From NCBI GenBank assembly GCA_903994795.1, contig CAJEYI010000003.1:1-53769 (forward strand): a stretch of DNA of 53,769 bases, given 5' to 3'. Source of the DNA: an uncultured bacterium (GTDB lineage Bacteria; Patescibacteriota; Minisyncoccia; Phycocordibacterales; Phycocordibacteraceae). Under the pieces are notes generated by a model that was given only the letters and a program-made list of their open reading frames with translations, did no database searches and was not told the origin of the DNA. The position numbers and the translations under genes are program-made. Shown piece after piece: positions 16,426 through 23,647 of this stretch (within the stretch, counting starts at the first letter, position 1; the number at the start of each line of letters is the position of its first letter).

Positions 16426-16441
16426 CTCCTTTTCAAAGGAG
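16426..16441. other. short perfect palindrome upstream of tRNA-Thr
   Basis: CTCCTTTTCAAAGGAG is a 7-bp perfect stem with a 2-nt loop, 10 nt after the preceding stop and 20 nt before the tRNA. It may be a terminator-like hairpin or an operator; no T tract follows. Confidence 0.35.
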
Positions 16442-16461
16442 ATGATATTGTAGGTACTATT

Positions 16462-16537
16462 GCCGCCTTAGCTCAGTTGGTAGAGCAACACTTTTGTAAA
16501 GTGAAGGTCCCCAGTCCGAATCTGGGAGGCGGCTCCA
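16462..16537 (+). tRNA. tRNA-Thr(UGU)
   Basis: A complete cloverleaf: acceptor GCCGCCT/AGGCGGC, D-stem GCTC/GAGC with loop AGTTGGTA, anticodon stem ACACT/AGTGA with loop TTTGTAA (anticodon TGT), variable AGGTC, T-stem CCCAG/CTGGG. The discriminator is T and CCA is encoded. The T-loop reads TCCGAAT rather than TTCGAAT, so position 55 is C where pseudouridine is nearly universal. The first anticodon-stem pair is A-A. Confidence 0.92.
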
Positions 16538-16543
16538 AATCGT

Positions 16544-17248
16544 TTATTTCTTGGTAGCTTTTGTGCTTGTAGCAGCAGTGCTTGTCGCGAATAGTGACGC
16601 AGGGAAGTTCTTCTGGAAATCAGTGAGGTTCGTAAAACCATAGTACTGTTTGTGATTAATAACGAATGCAGGAAACTGAGGCTGTATTTTTTCCACCTGC
16701 TCAAGTGTCTTGAGTGCTCCGAGGTTGAGATTGTAATCGAAGGAATACACGCGGATAGATGGATACGTTTGACGAAGGTAGGAAAGTGCATAGCTCGCTC
16801 GGTCACAGGTATCCTTACACTCGCCAGAGTTTGTGTAGAAGTAGAGAACGACAGTTGGGTTTAAGTGACATGTCTTCGCGAGTTGTTGAGTCAGGATATA
16901 GTCTCGGATTTCGAGGAGTGTGTACTGGTTTTTTAACTGCACAACCTGTGGGTCTTTAATGCCGAGTTTGTCTTCGGTGTATGAGAGTTTATCTCCGATG
17001 TCACTTACTTCTTGTGAAAGGAGCGTGTCTTCAGTTGAGGATCCTTGTGTGAAGTTTTCACATGGAGCGTTTTCTAGAAGTGCATACTGAGTTTCAACAG
17101 AGAGGGTTTCAGTTGAAAGTTGATTCTCGATAGTGCTAAGTTCTGCTACGCGCTTTTGATTTAGATAATTGATAGCGTAGACAACTGTGCTAATAAGCAC
17201 AACAGTGATAACAAATGAAATGATGATGTTTCGGTTTAGGATAGACAT
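16544..17248 (-). CDS. membrane-anchored thioredoxin-fold protein
   Basis: The 234-aa protein has an N-terminal membrane helix (about 7-29), a coiled-coil stalk (30-125) and a thioredoxin-like C-terminal domain: VVLYFYTNSGECKDTCDRAS with two Cys spaced by three residues, a YSFDYNLNLGAL strand and FPAFVINHKQY with the cis-Pro typical of the fold. The domain would face outside and might act on disulfides or be a redox-inactive relative, since the spacing is not CxxC. It ends just after tRNA-Thr on the opposite strand and lies downstream of the glycosyltransferase gene, same strand. Confidence 0.65.
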   Translation of the reverse strand: MSILNRNIIISFVITVVLISTVVYAINYLNQKRVAELSTIENQLSTETLSVETQYALLENAPCENFTQGSSTEDTLLSQEVSDIGDKLSYTEDKLGIKDPQVVQLKNQYTLLEIRDYILTQQLAKTCHLNPTVVLYFYTNSGECKDTCDRASYALSYLRQTYPSIRVYSFDYNLNLGALKTLEQVEKIQPQFPAFVINHKQYYGFTNLTDFQKNFPASLFATSTAATSTKATKK

Positions 17249-17286
17249 AACTGTAATTATTTAAATAAATCGTACCATACTCGCTG

Positions 17287-18528
17287 CTACCTCCATGCAC
17301 GACGAGTTCCTGTAAAGAGGTCGTATGCGGAGCGTATGAGCCAAAATGGGGCAATAAAACCATATAGGAACAGGTAGGTAACAATGCCGATAAAGAGGTC
17401 GCCAGGAGTTTTGGAGATTTTCTTCCCCAGAAGCATGATTGCCACTCCGCATGTCAGTGTAAACACACTAAGGACGAGTAGCGCTGTAAGTGGTACGTAG
17501 AACCACGAGAATTCAGTGAAGTGCGGCATAAGTGTGTATGAGAGAGGAACGCCAGAAGTAATCGTGTAGCGCTTCACGATATTGATAATGAATTGTGCAA
17601 TGATCACAACAAACATAAGTATGCCGCTTACGTTTGCAAGGAGGCCTAATGGAAGCATGATGATACCAAGTGTGCCGAATTTCGGATTACCTATCATGTC
17701 GTTATAGTCGTAGATCACATTTCGAAGGAATCCTGTGGTCCAGCGGGTACGCTGCTTTATAAGCGCAGGAATGGACTTCGGTGTCTTTGTGTATACGCGA
17801 GCTCGTGGCGCATTTTCTATAAGGAAGCCAGCGCGCTGCATGCGGAGGGCCATTTCAAGGTCTTCGGTGTTGTGGCCTTTGTGGAAACCGCCGACGGAGA
17901 GAATCATATCTCGACGATAAAACGAAAATGGTCCAGGTGTCACATAGAGACCATTGAGCGAAGAAATAACGTGACGAAGTGTGATGCCGTGAATGTAGTC
18001 AGCGTGCTGCATTTTTTCAATCCAGAGCTTTGGTTCATGCACTGACATTGCGGCGGTGACAGCACCAACTTTAGGATCATCAAAATAGCCGATGATTTCT
18101 CGAAGTGCATCTGGTGCGACAAATGAGTCAGCGTCGAGGCATCCTACGAACTCTGCCTGTGGTGACATCTCGATTCCAAGATTCACTGCACTATGTTTTC
18201 CTCCGTTTTCTTTATGGATAACGGTAACCTGTGGGGTACCAATAAAGGTATCCATGACTTTGGCAGTGCCGTCAGTTGAACCATCATCGACGAGGACAAT
18301 GGTGAGGTTCTCTTGCGGGTAGTCGAGAGCCAGAAGCGAGTCGACTGTTCCTTTTATTGTGTGCTCTTCGTTCCAGCAAGGGACAATGATTGCGATGTTT
18401 GGTGTCTTTGTGGAAAGGGTCTGTGCGCGTCGAGTTTTCGCTGGTGCTGAGAGGAATGTCACTAGCAAAAACACCTCAAAAAAGATGGCAACGAATAGAA
18501 ACGGGTAGGTGAGTACCTCGAGAGACAT
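17287..18528 (-). CDS. membrane glycosyltransferase, family 2
   Basis: From the ATG at 18528 the protein is 413 aa. An N-terminal helix (about 5-27) precedes a GT-A domain with IVPCWNEEHTIKGT, VDDGSTDG, the DAD metal motif (GCLDADSF), NTEDLEMALR and the QRTRW motif of processive enzymes; three or four helices end the protein. This is the architecture of PgaC/NodC/cellulose synthase-like enzymes that polymerise and export polysaccharide. The ATG at 18528 was chosen over 18588 because the latter lies in the left arm of structured repeat copy 3 and TATACT (minus strand) lies between the two. The product is likely an exopolysaccharide; the sugar is unknown. Confidence 0.88.
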   Translation of the reverse strand: MSLEVLTYPFLFVAIFFEVFLLVTFLSAPAKTRRAQTLSTKTPNIAIIVPCWNEEHTIKGTVDSLLALDYPQENLTIVLVDDGSTDGTAKVMDTFIGTPQVTVIHKENGGKHSAVNLGIEMSPQAEFVGCLDADSFVAPDALREIIGYFDDPKVGAVTAAMSVHEPKLWIEKMQHADYIHGITLRHVISSLNGLYVTPGPFSFYRRDMILSVGGFHKGHNTEDLEMALRMQRAGFLIENAPRARVYTKTPKSIPALIKQRTRWTTGFLRNVIYDYNDMIGNPKFGTLGIIMLPLGLLANVSGILMFVVIIAQFIINIVKRYTITSGVPLSYTLMPHFTEFSWFYVPLTALLVLSVFTLTCGVAIMLLGKKISKTPGDLFIGIVTYLFLYGFIAPFWLIRSAYDLFTGTRRAWR

Positions 18529-18564
18529 ATAGTGGGATTGTTGTGTAGTATAGCAAATTATCGT

Positions 18565-18679
18565 GAAAACCGCGAGATATGCTTTCAAAAGGTACGCCGT
18601 ATTTTTCTGCTGAAAAATCGTCTCGCCCTCGCGTCGTCACGCTCCGGAAGCCCTTTTGAAAGCACATCTCGCGGTTTTC
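18565..18679. repeat. structured intergenic repeat family 1, copy 3 (short core)
   Basis: Arms of 28 bp (18565-18592 and 18652-18679) pair with one mismatch around a 59-bp core. Read on the minus strand, the core aligns with copies 1 and 2: GCTTCCGGA, then a 4-bp hairpin GCGT-GACG-ACGC in place of the long hairpin, GAGGGCGAG, then ATTTTTC-AGCA-GAAAAAT and CGTACC. The AGCA loop is identical in all copies while the stem changes in a compensated way. It sits between the divergent glycosyltransferase and pheS genes. Confidence 0.8.
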
Positions 18680-18781
18680 GTACGAATGATAAAGTGGCGT
18701 GCTGAGAATCAGTTGGAGTGCTTAACTGCCAGTGTGTTAAAAGTAACACCCACGCCTTCGCGAAATACTCCGATGCTCTAC

Positions 18782-18810
18782 TTCGCGGATGAAGAAATAA
18801 GCGGTATACT
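18782..18810 (+). promoter_or_regulatory. promoter of pheS operon
   Basis: TTCGCG (18782-18787), 17 nt, TATACT (18805-18810), ending 6 nt before the pheS ATG. The mRNA for pheS-pheT-folB would be leaderless. Confidence 0.65.
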
Positions 18811-18816
18811 CGTGAC

Positions 18817-19641
18817 ATGAATGAAGGACGATTGCATCCTATAACTGTGGCAGTACGCGAGATTGCGGACATTTTTGGCCGTATGGGTTTTGGTGTTGCG
18901 TATGGTCCGGAACTTGAGGATGAGTGGCATAACTTCACGTCGCTCAATGTTCCTGCTGATCATCCTGCGCGAGATATGCAGGATACATTCTGGTTGGGAG
19001 ACGCGGTGGCTACGGGTGTGGTAGGCGGGACTAGTGCAGTGGGCATCGAAGACAGGCGTGCAGAAGATGAAAAGAATCGCGTACGAAACGTGATGCGTAC
19101 GCACACGTCCCCAGTGCAAATGCGTTATATGGAAGAGCAGATGGAAAAAGGTATTCTTCCGCCGTATCGGATTATCGTTCCAGGAAAAGTTTTTAGAAAC
19201 GAGGCAACAGATGCAACACACGAAGCACAGTTCTATCAGAACGAAGGGCTTGTCGTGGGTGAGGGAATTTCTCTTGCGAACTTAAAGGAAACGCTCGAGC
19301 AATTTTTTAAAGAATATCTAGATAAGGATGCGAAGGTTCGTTTTCGTCCGAGCTTCTTTCCATTCACCGAGCCGTCAGTGGAGGTGGATGTGTGGTTCGC
19401 ACCCGTAAAAGATGGAGTCGCGCAGGCTGGACGATGGCTCGAAGTGATGGGTGCTGGAATGGTGCATCCTGACGTTCTTGAGAATGCAGGAATTGATTCG
19501 AAGAAATACCAAGGCTTTGCCTTTGGTGGTGGTATCGAGCGGCTCATCATGGTGAAGCATGGAGTGAACGATGTGCGAAATTTTCATTCAGGAGATCTTC
19601 GCTTTGTATATGGAATGGATACCATTCCTGAAAATAATTAA
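18817..19641 (+). CDS. pheS: phenylalanine--tRNA ligase alpha subunit (short form)
   Basis: The 274-aa catalytic subunit has class II motifs: HPARDMQDTFWL, RTHTSPVQMRYMEE, GKVFRNEATDATHEAQF (motif 2) and FAFGGGIERLIMVKHGVNDVR (motif 3, final 20 residues spelled in part). It charges tRNA-Phe as a heterotetramer with PheT. It is about 50 residues shorter than usual because the N-terminal coiled coil that contacts tRNA is absent. pheT begins 3 nt after its stop. Confidence 0.96.
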   Translation: MNEGRLHPITVAVREIADIFGRMGFGVAYGPELEDEWHNFTSLNVPADHPARDMQDTFWLGDAVATGVVGGTSAVGIEDRRAEDEKNRVRNVMRTHTSPVQMRYMEEQMEKGILPPYRIIVPGKVFRNEATDATHEAQFYQNEGLVVGEGISLANLKETLEQFFKEYLDKDAKVRFRPSFFPFTEPSVEVDVWFAPVKDGVAQAGRWLEVMGAGMVHPDVLENAGIDSKKYQGFAFGGGIERLIMVKHGVNDVRNFHSGDLRFVYGMDTIPENN

Positions 19642-19644
19642 TGT

Positions 19645-21618
19645 ATGAAAACTTCACGCGCCTGGCTTCAGAAATACTTTGAGAATCCGCTTCCATCAGC
19701 GGATGAAATTGCTGATGCCATTACTTTTCATGCATTTGAAATTGAGGAAGTGGTTGGAGATGATTTAATTGATGTCAATGTATTGCCGGATCGTGCTGCG
19801 GATTGTCTGTGTCATCGAGGAATTGCGCGCGAAATCAGTGCAGTGCTTAATGTGCCAATTCAAAACGATTCGCTTCGGGCAGAAACTCCCGTTTTCAGAC
19901 CTACGAGCACTCTCGCTGTTTCGATTGAAGATGAGTCAAAGTGTCTCAGGTATATTGGAGCTGTAGTGCGTGGGGTTGAGGTGGGTCCTTCGCCTGCGTG
20001 GCTTAAGGAAGCTCTGGAGTCCGTAGGTCAGCGGTCAATCAATAATGTTGTGGATGCAACGAACTACGTAATGCTCGACATTGGCCAGCCACTTCATGCA
20101 TTTGATGCAGATAGGCTTGTAGAAAAAGATGGCGCGTATTCAATACGTGTGCGTGATTCAAGACCTGAAGAAAAAATCACAACACTTACCGGAGATGAAT
20201 TTACACTTCCTGCTGGAACACTTTTAATAACTGATGCAAACTCAGACGCCCCTGTTGGTATTGCTGGGGTGAAAGGTGGTATCGCTGCACAAATCACAAC
20301 AGCAACGACAGACATCGTAATTGAGTCTGCAACTTTTGATGCTTCGCTTGTACGAAAGACCTCTCAGAAATTAAAGCTCTGGACTGACGCATCTCAGCGA
20401 TACCAAAACAGCCTCACACCAGAACTAGCTGCATATGGGATGAAGGAAGTGCTGGAGTTAATTCAGAAGGTTGCGGGTGGAGAAGTCGAGGGTGTTGTTG
20501 ATGTGTGCCCAAACACCGATGGAGCAGGTACTTCGGTAGGTAGACGTGAATCACAGAATGGGTCTGCTGGAGTTAGTGTTGCACTTGGAAAGATTAACTC
20601 GGTTCTCGGTTCGTCATACAGCGTGAGTGATGTCGAAGACGTCTTTAATCGTTTGGGATTTGAATACACGAGTGCGAATGAAGCGTTTGAAGTTGTTCCT
20701 CCTTTTGAGCGTCGCGACATAACAATTCCAGAGAATCTAATAGAGGAAGTCGGACGAATTCTTGGGTACGAGCACATTGCCCCGGTACTACTTCCGAAAC
20801 TCGCAACTGCACCTGATCAGAATCGATATAATGGTATCGAGCGGATTAAAGATTTCCTGATTGATCGAGGATTCACCGAGCTTTCAACACAGACCTTTGC
20901 GACTGCGGGCGAGATTGGGCTCGCAAACCCGCTTGATCAAACTAAACCAGCGCTTCGCGCTGGCCTCGCAGAAAATATGCAGAACGCGCTTACGCGCGCA
21001 GTTAGTGTAGCGCCACGAGTGCTCGGTCCTGCTTCTGAAATCAAGCTATTTGAAATCGGCACTGTTTTCAAAAAAGACGCTGAGTACCTCTCGCTCGTTC
21101 TTGGATATAAGCAACTCGTAGGGAAGCAATCAGCGACGCTTTTAGCTGAGGTTATTTCGCAACTCGAAGCAGAAATGATAGGTGTTGCTGCAGAGCGACC
21201 AGCGGTTGCAAGTGCAGAAGTTACAGAAATACTTCTTGCTGACTCAAATCTTGCACAACTCGGCGCAAGCTACGCACCAGGAAAGATTCGTGCAGGCGCA
21301 TACAAGTCATTTTCGATTTATCCATTCGCGCTCCGTGATATTGCAGTCTGGACTCCCGAGCGCACGGAGCAAGACGAAGTCTCAAATATCATTATAGGAA
21401 TTGCAGAGCAGGAAGACTTCGAGCTCGCGAGAATTGATCTCTTTGACCGCTTCTCAAAAGTTATCGACGGAAAAGAGAGAATCTCATACGCATTCCGACT
21501 TGTCTTCGAATCATTTGAGCGCACACTTTCTGATGAAGATCTCAATCCGCTCATGGACAAAATCACATCCGCACTAAATGCAACGGTAACAAACGGTGAA
21601 CAGTGGGAGGTTCGTTAA
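19645..21618 (+). CDS. pheT: phenylalanine--tRNA ligase beta subunit (lacks tRNA-binding OB domain)
   Basis: The 657-aa protein begins like PheT (SRAWLQKYFENPLPSADEIA), but residues 30-45 lead straight into the B1 core (DVNVLPDRAADCLCHRGIAR), so the EMAP-like OB domain of about 100 residues is missing. The B3/B4 editing domain (RSINNVVDATNYVMLDIGQP, HAFDADRL), the B5 domain around 310-390 and the C-terminal anticodon-binding fold (SIYPFALRDIAVW) are present. It pairs with PheS. The loss of tRNA-binding modules in both subunits is consistent and likely lineage-wide. Confidence 0.95.
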   Translation: MKTSRAWLQKYFENPLPSADEIADAITFHAFEIEEVVGDDLIDVNVLPDRAADCLCHRGIAREISAVLNVPIQNDSLRAETPVFRPTSTLAVSIEDESKCLRYIGAVVRGVEVGPSPAWLKEALESVGQRSINNVVDATNYVMLDIGQPLHAFDADRLVEKDGAYSIRVRDSRPEEKITTLTGDEFTLPAGTLLITDANSDAPVGIAGVKGGIAAQITTATTDIVIESATFDASLVRKTSQKLKLWTDASQRYQNSLTPELAAYGMKEVLELIQKVAGGEVEGVVDVCPNTDGAGTSVGRRESQNGSAGVSVALGKINSVLGSSYSVSDVEDVFNRLGFEYTSANEAFEVVPPFERRDITIPENLIEEVGRILGYEHIAPVLLPKLATAPDQNRYNGIERIKDFLIDRGFTELSTQTFATAGEIGLANPLDQTKPALRAGLAENMQNALTRAVSVAPRVLGPASEIKLFEIGTVFKKDAEYLSLVLGYKQLVGKQSATLLAEVISQLEAEMIGVAAERPAVASAEVTEILLADSNLAQLGASYAPGKIRAGAYKSFSIYPFALRDIAVWTPERTEQDEVSNIIIGIAEQEDFELARIDLFDRFSKVIDGKERISYAFRLVFESFERTLSDEDLNPLMDKITSALNATVTNGEQWEVR

Positions 21619-21635
21619 CGATCAGAAATTTCTCT

Positions 21636-21989
21636 ATGGATTACATCACAATTGATGACCTGCGTATTCAGGCAAAGCACGGGCACTACGAAAACGAACG
21701 ACGCGTCGAACAGGAATTCCTTGTTTCTCTAAAGGTTGGTGTAGACGCAAAGGATGCGGGTGCTTCGGATGTGCTCGTGGATACTATCGACTATGATGCC
21801 TTGCGCGGAATTATTGTCGATGTCTTTCATGGAAAGTCACATTTCTTAGTTGAAGCACTTGCAGAAGATATTGCTCAACTCGTACTTGAAAATACATCAG
21901 CTCAAGAAGTCACGATTACAATCAAGAAGACTGCGGTGTGGCCGAGCGGTGTTCCGGGAATAGTTCTCACACGAACTAAGTCGAATTAA
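21636..21989 (+). CDS. folB: dihydroneopterin aldolase-family protein
   Basis: The 117-aa protein matches FolB: YITIDDLRIQAKHGHYENER with the active-site Glu, TIDYDALRGII with the Tyr, LVEALAEDIAQLVL and TIKKTAVWPSGVPG with the catalytic Lys. FolB converts dihydroneopterin to 6-hydroxymethyl-dihydropterin and glycolaldehyde in folate synthesis. No other folate gene is in the window, so its role here could be pterin salvage or a related reaction. It starts 17 nt after pheT and is likely in the same operon. The upstream in-frame codon at 21603 lies inside pheT and is less likely. Confidence 0.85.
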   Translation: MDYITIDDLRIQAKHGHYENERRVEQEFLVSLKVGVDAKDAGASDVLVDTIDYDALRGIIVDVFHGKSHFLVEALAEDIAQLVLENTSAQEVTITIKKTAVWPSGVPGIVLTRTKSN

Positions 21990-22006
21990 TAAAATAAAAT
22001 GCATCG

Positions 22007-22336
22007 ATGGAAAAGAAGATTATAAAATTTAGAGACTTTCTGGTGCCGCTTGTGCTTAGTGGTGAAAAAGATTCGACCTGGCGACTATTTGATGATAAAG
22101 AGCTGCGCGTTGGGGATGAAGTAGATCTCATTAATTGGAATACGAAAGAAAAGTTTGCCGACGCAGCTTTAATAGAAGTTCGTGAAAAAGAATTGGGACA
22201 GCTCGAACCAGAAGATTTCGATGGACATGAGAAGTTTGAGAGCGAAGAAGCTATGTATGAATCATACAGAACATACTATGGTGATGGTGTAACTCCGCAG
22301 ACCATTGTAAAGATCATTCGTTTCAAACTGCAATAG
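22007..22336 (+). CDS. ASCH-domain protein
   Basis: The 109-aa protein has the ASCH pattern: an N-terminal KFRDFLVPLVLSGEKDSTWRLF with the conserved G-x-K-x(2)-T-x-R motif, then ELRVGDEVDLINW and a C-terminal strand IVKIIRFK. ASCH domains are PUA-like beta-barrels thought to bind RNA or hydrolyse modified nucleosides (YqfB relatives). It follows folB by 17 nt and ends immediately before the convergent carboxypeptidase gene (stops abut at 22336/22337). Confidence 0.85.
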   Translation: MEKKIIKFRDFLVPLVLSGEKDSTWRLFDDKELRVGDEVDLINWNTKEKFADAALIEVREKELGQLEPEDFDGHEKFESEEAMYESYRTYYGDGVTPQTIVKIIRFKLQ

Positions 22337-23230
22337 CTATTGTGGCTGAATTGGGTCGAAGAGTGCAATGAGATATGCATTAATGGTGCGTTGATCGAGT
22401 GTGTAGAAGTTCTGATTTTCTGCGTGAAGCATTGCAGCGAGCTTCACTCCGACAAATCTCCAATGCCATGGTTCATACGTGTAGTATCCGTTACCGCTTG
22501 GATATGAAAGTATGAAGCCGTATTTGTATGCGTTCGCAGTAAGCCACGTATTTGCAGGTGTCTTTTCAAATCCCGTAAACGAGTCCTTCACGGTCTTTGT
22601 CGTAAGGTCTACCGCTGTACCGAGCTGATGTTCCGAATATCCTTGGTCTGCAGAGAATGCATTTGCCGTGCCTTTTCCGTACGTGACTTTGTATGCGGAC
22701 TTTAGAATTGCCTGTGTGCCAAACGAACGATACGAAGAAATAACAGAAAGGTCAGCTCCAGATGCTCGCGAAGCATCAATCATTGCTGTAAGGAATGGAA
22801 GCGCATCTGATTGGAATTGCAGAGTCTTTATTCCGTACACATATGATGGGTCAATATTTGAAAGTTTCGCTGGGACGTAGTTTTCACTGAGGAAGAAAAC
22901 CTTTGAATATTTTTCGAGGAGTTCAGGATCTGTACTGGCGAGTTTTGAAAGCGTGCCGACGGTTGTTGAAAGGGAACTGATTTGCGTACCGAAAGAATTA
23001 TTGAGTTCTGATAGTTGCGCTTCTAGTTGAGCATTCTTTGATTGCTCGTTTGTGAGCGCATCTGACTGTTGTTGCGCTGCAATTGTAAGCGAGGCGGTCG
23101 TGGACGCGAGGTCGGACTTCGTGATTTGGAGTTCCTTTGTGAGAAGGTAGTACCGGTACCCGCCAAATGCTACGACAGCGACAAGAATAATTCCGCCAAT
23201 CCAAGGTCCCCAAGTGCGTAGAATAGTCAT
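22337..23230 (-). CDS. D-alanyl-D-alanine carboxypeptidase, VanY/LdcB (M15B) type
   Basis: The 297-aa protein has an N-terminal membrane helix (about 9-29), a coiled-coil spacer (35-90) and an M15 peptidase domain with zinc ligands in SEHQLGTAVDLT and EPWHWRFVG, plus the SSYRSFGTQ substrate segment. It should trim the terminal D-Ala of peptidoglycan stem peptides outside the membrane, anchored by its helix. It complements the lytic transglycosylase (6798) and L,D-transpeptidase (40500) of this window. It is monocistronic, downstream of a hairpin terminator. Confidence 0.92.
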   Translation of the reverse strand: MTILRTWGPWIGGIILVAVVAFGGYRYYLLTKELQITKSDLASTTASLTIAAQQQSDALTNEQSKNAQLEAQLSELNNSFGTQISSLSTTVGTLSKLASTDPELLEKYSKVFFLSENYVPAKLSNIDPSYVYGIKTLQFQSDALPFLTAMIDASRASGADLSVISSYRSFGTQAILKSAYKVTYGKGTANAFSADQGYSEHQLGTAVDLTTKTVKDSFTGFEKTPANTWLTANAYKYGFILSYPSGNGYYTYEPWHWRFVGVKLAAMLHAENQNFYTLDQRTINAYLIALFDPIQPQ

Positions 23231-23287
23231 GTATTTTATTGTACGGCAAGAATCAAGAAATCATACTTTTGACGATACGATAGATAG

Positions 23288-23319
23288 AAAAACACCTCGG
23301 TTTTTCCGAGGTGTTTTTC
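23288..23319. terminator. bidirectional hairpin terminator
   Basis: A perfect 13-bp stem AAAAACACCTCGG / CCGAGGTGTTTTT (23288-23300 and 23306-23318). It lies 80 nt downstream of the tRNA-like gene on the minus strand and 58 nt upstream of the carboxypeptidase start, so it most likely ends the tRNA-like transcript. Confidence 0.88.
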
Positions 23320-23400
23320 CTGTATCCCGCTTGGAAGCGGTGCAGATTGCCTTTATTAAGAATATTCTAAGTACGTATTTTGTCAACACATACATAACTA

Positions 23401-23469
23401 TGCCGGCGGAAGGAATCGAACCTTCGGGATACAAGTTGGCAATCTCACACCTGCTACCAAGCCGCCGAC
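23401..23469 (-). tRNA. non-canonical tRNA-like gene, possible tRNA-Gly(GCC)
   Basis: On the minus strand a 7-bp acceptor stem (GTCGGCG/CGCCGGC) and a standard T-arm (GAAGG TTCGATT CCTTC) are perfect, and the discriminator is A. The middle is abnormal: only 14 nt lie between the acceptor and the anticodon arm, leaving at most GCT/AGC as D-stem around TGGT. The best anticodon helix is GTGAG/CTTGT with three G-T pairs and an 8-nt loop ATTGCCAA, which would show GCC. Total length is 69 nt and CCA is not encoded, unlike tRNA-Thr. It could be a reduced tRNA-Gly, a decaying tRNA or a tRNA-like RNA. Confidence 0.5.
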
Positions 23470-23476
23470 CGTATTA

Positions 23477-23482
23477 AGAGTA
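23477..23482 (-). promoter_or_regulatory. -10 box of tRNA-like gene
   Basis: TACTCT on the minus strand ends 7 nt before the 5' end of the tRNA-like gene. The dispersed 27-bp motif copy D lies 30 nt upstream of it, the arrangement also seen before the toxin gene and the gene at 52331. Confidence 0.45.
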
Positions 23483-23512
23483 GCAATTCACTCATGAAGG
23501 AATCCTCAAGTG

Positions 23513-23537
23513 GTTCTAAAGTTTTTCTGAGTTTTGC
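23513..23537 (-). promoter_or_regulatory. dispersed 27-bp upstream motif, copy D
   Basis: On the minus strand the motif reads CAAAACTCAGAAAAACTTTA then GAAC. It directs toward the tRNA-like gene, whose 5' end is 43 nt further on. Only the first two bases of the consensus differ. Confidence 0.6.
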
Positions 23538-23577
23538 CCCCAAAATAAGAAGTGCGTCACGACTGTATTTTAGGAGG
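23536..23577. other. imperfect hairpin upstream of gyrB
   Basis: GCCCCCAAAATAA pairs with TATTTTAGGAGGC (about 12 bp, one bulge) around an 18-nt loop. A second small hairpin (CGTCG/CGACG, about 23580-23597) follows. The rest of the 23231-23647 gap holds only the terminator, the tRNA-like gene and promoters. Confidence 0.4.
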
Positions 23578-23604
23578 CCGTCGCGTACTCACGACGCAGA
23601 ATAG

Positions 23605-23635
23605 TTGAACAGTTACAGAAGATTTGTGATATAAT
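23605..23635 (+). promoter_or_regulatory. promoter of gyrB
   Basis: TTGAAC (23605-23610), 19 nt, perfect TATAAT (23630-23635). The ATG follows after 12 nt, so the leader is at most about 6 nt. Confidence 0.6.
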
Positions 23636-23647
23636 AAAGGGACAATT

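Noticed and set aside
18680..18804. Possible tRNA or RNA between copy 3 and pheS (GGCGTG...CACGCC)
   Set aside because: The closing helix is only 6 bp and no T-loop or other recognisable motif follows; left as unexplained sequence.
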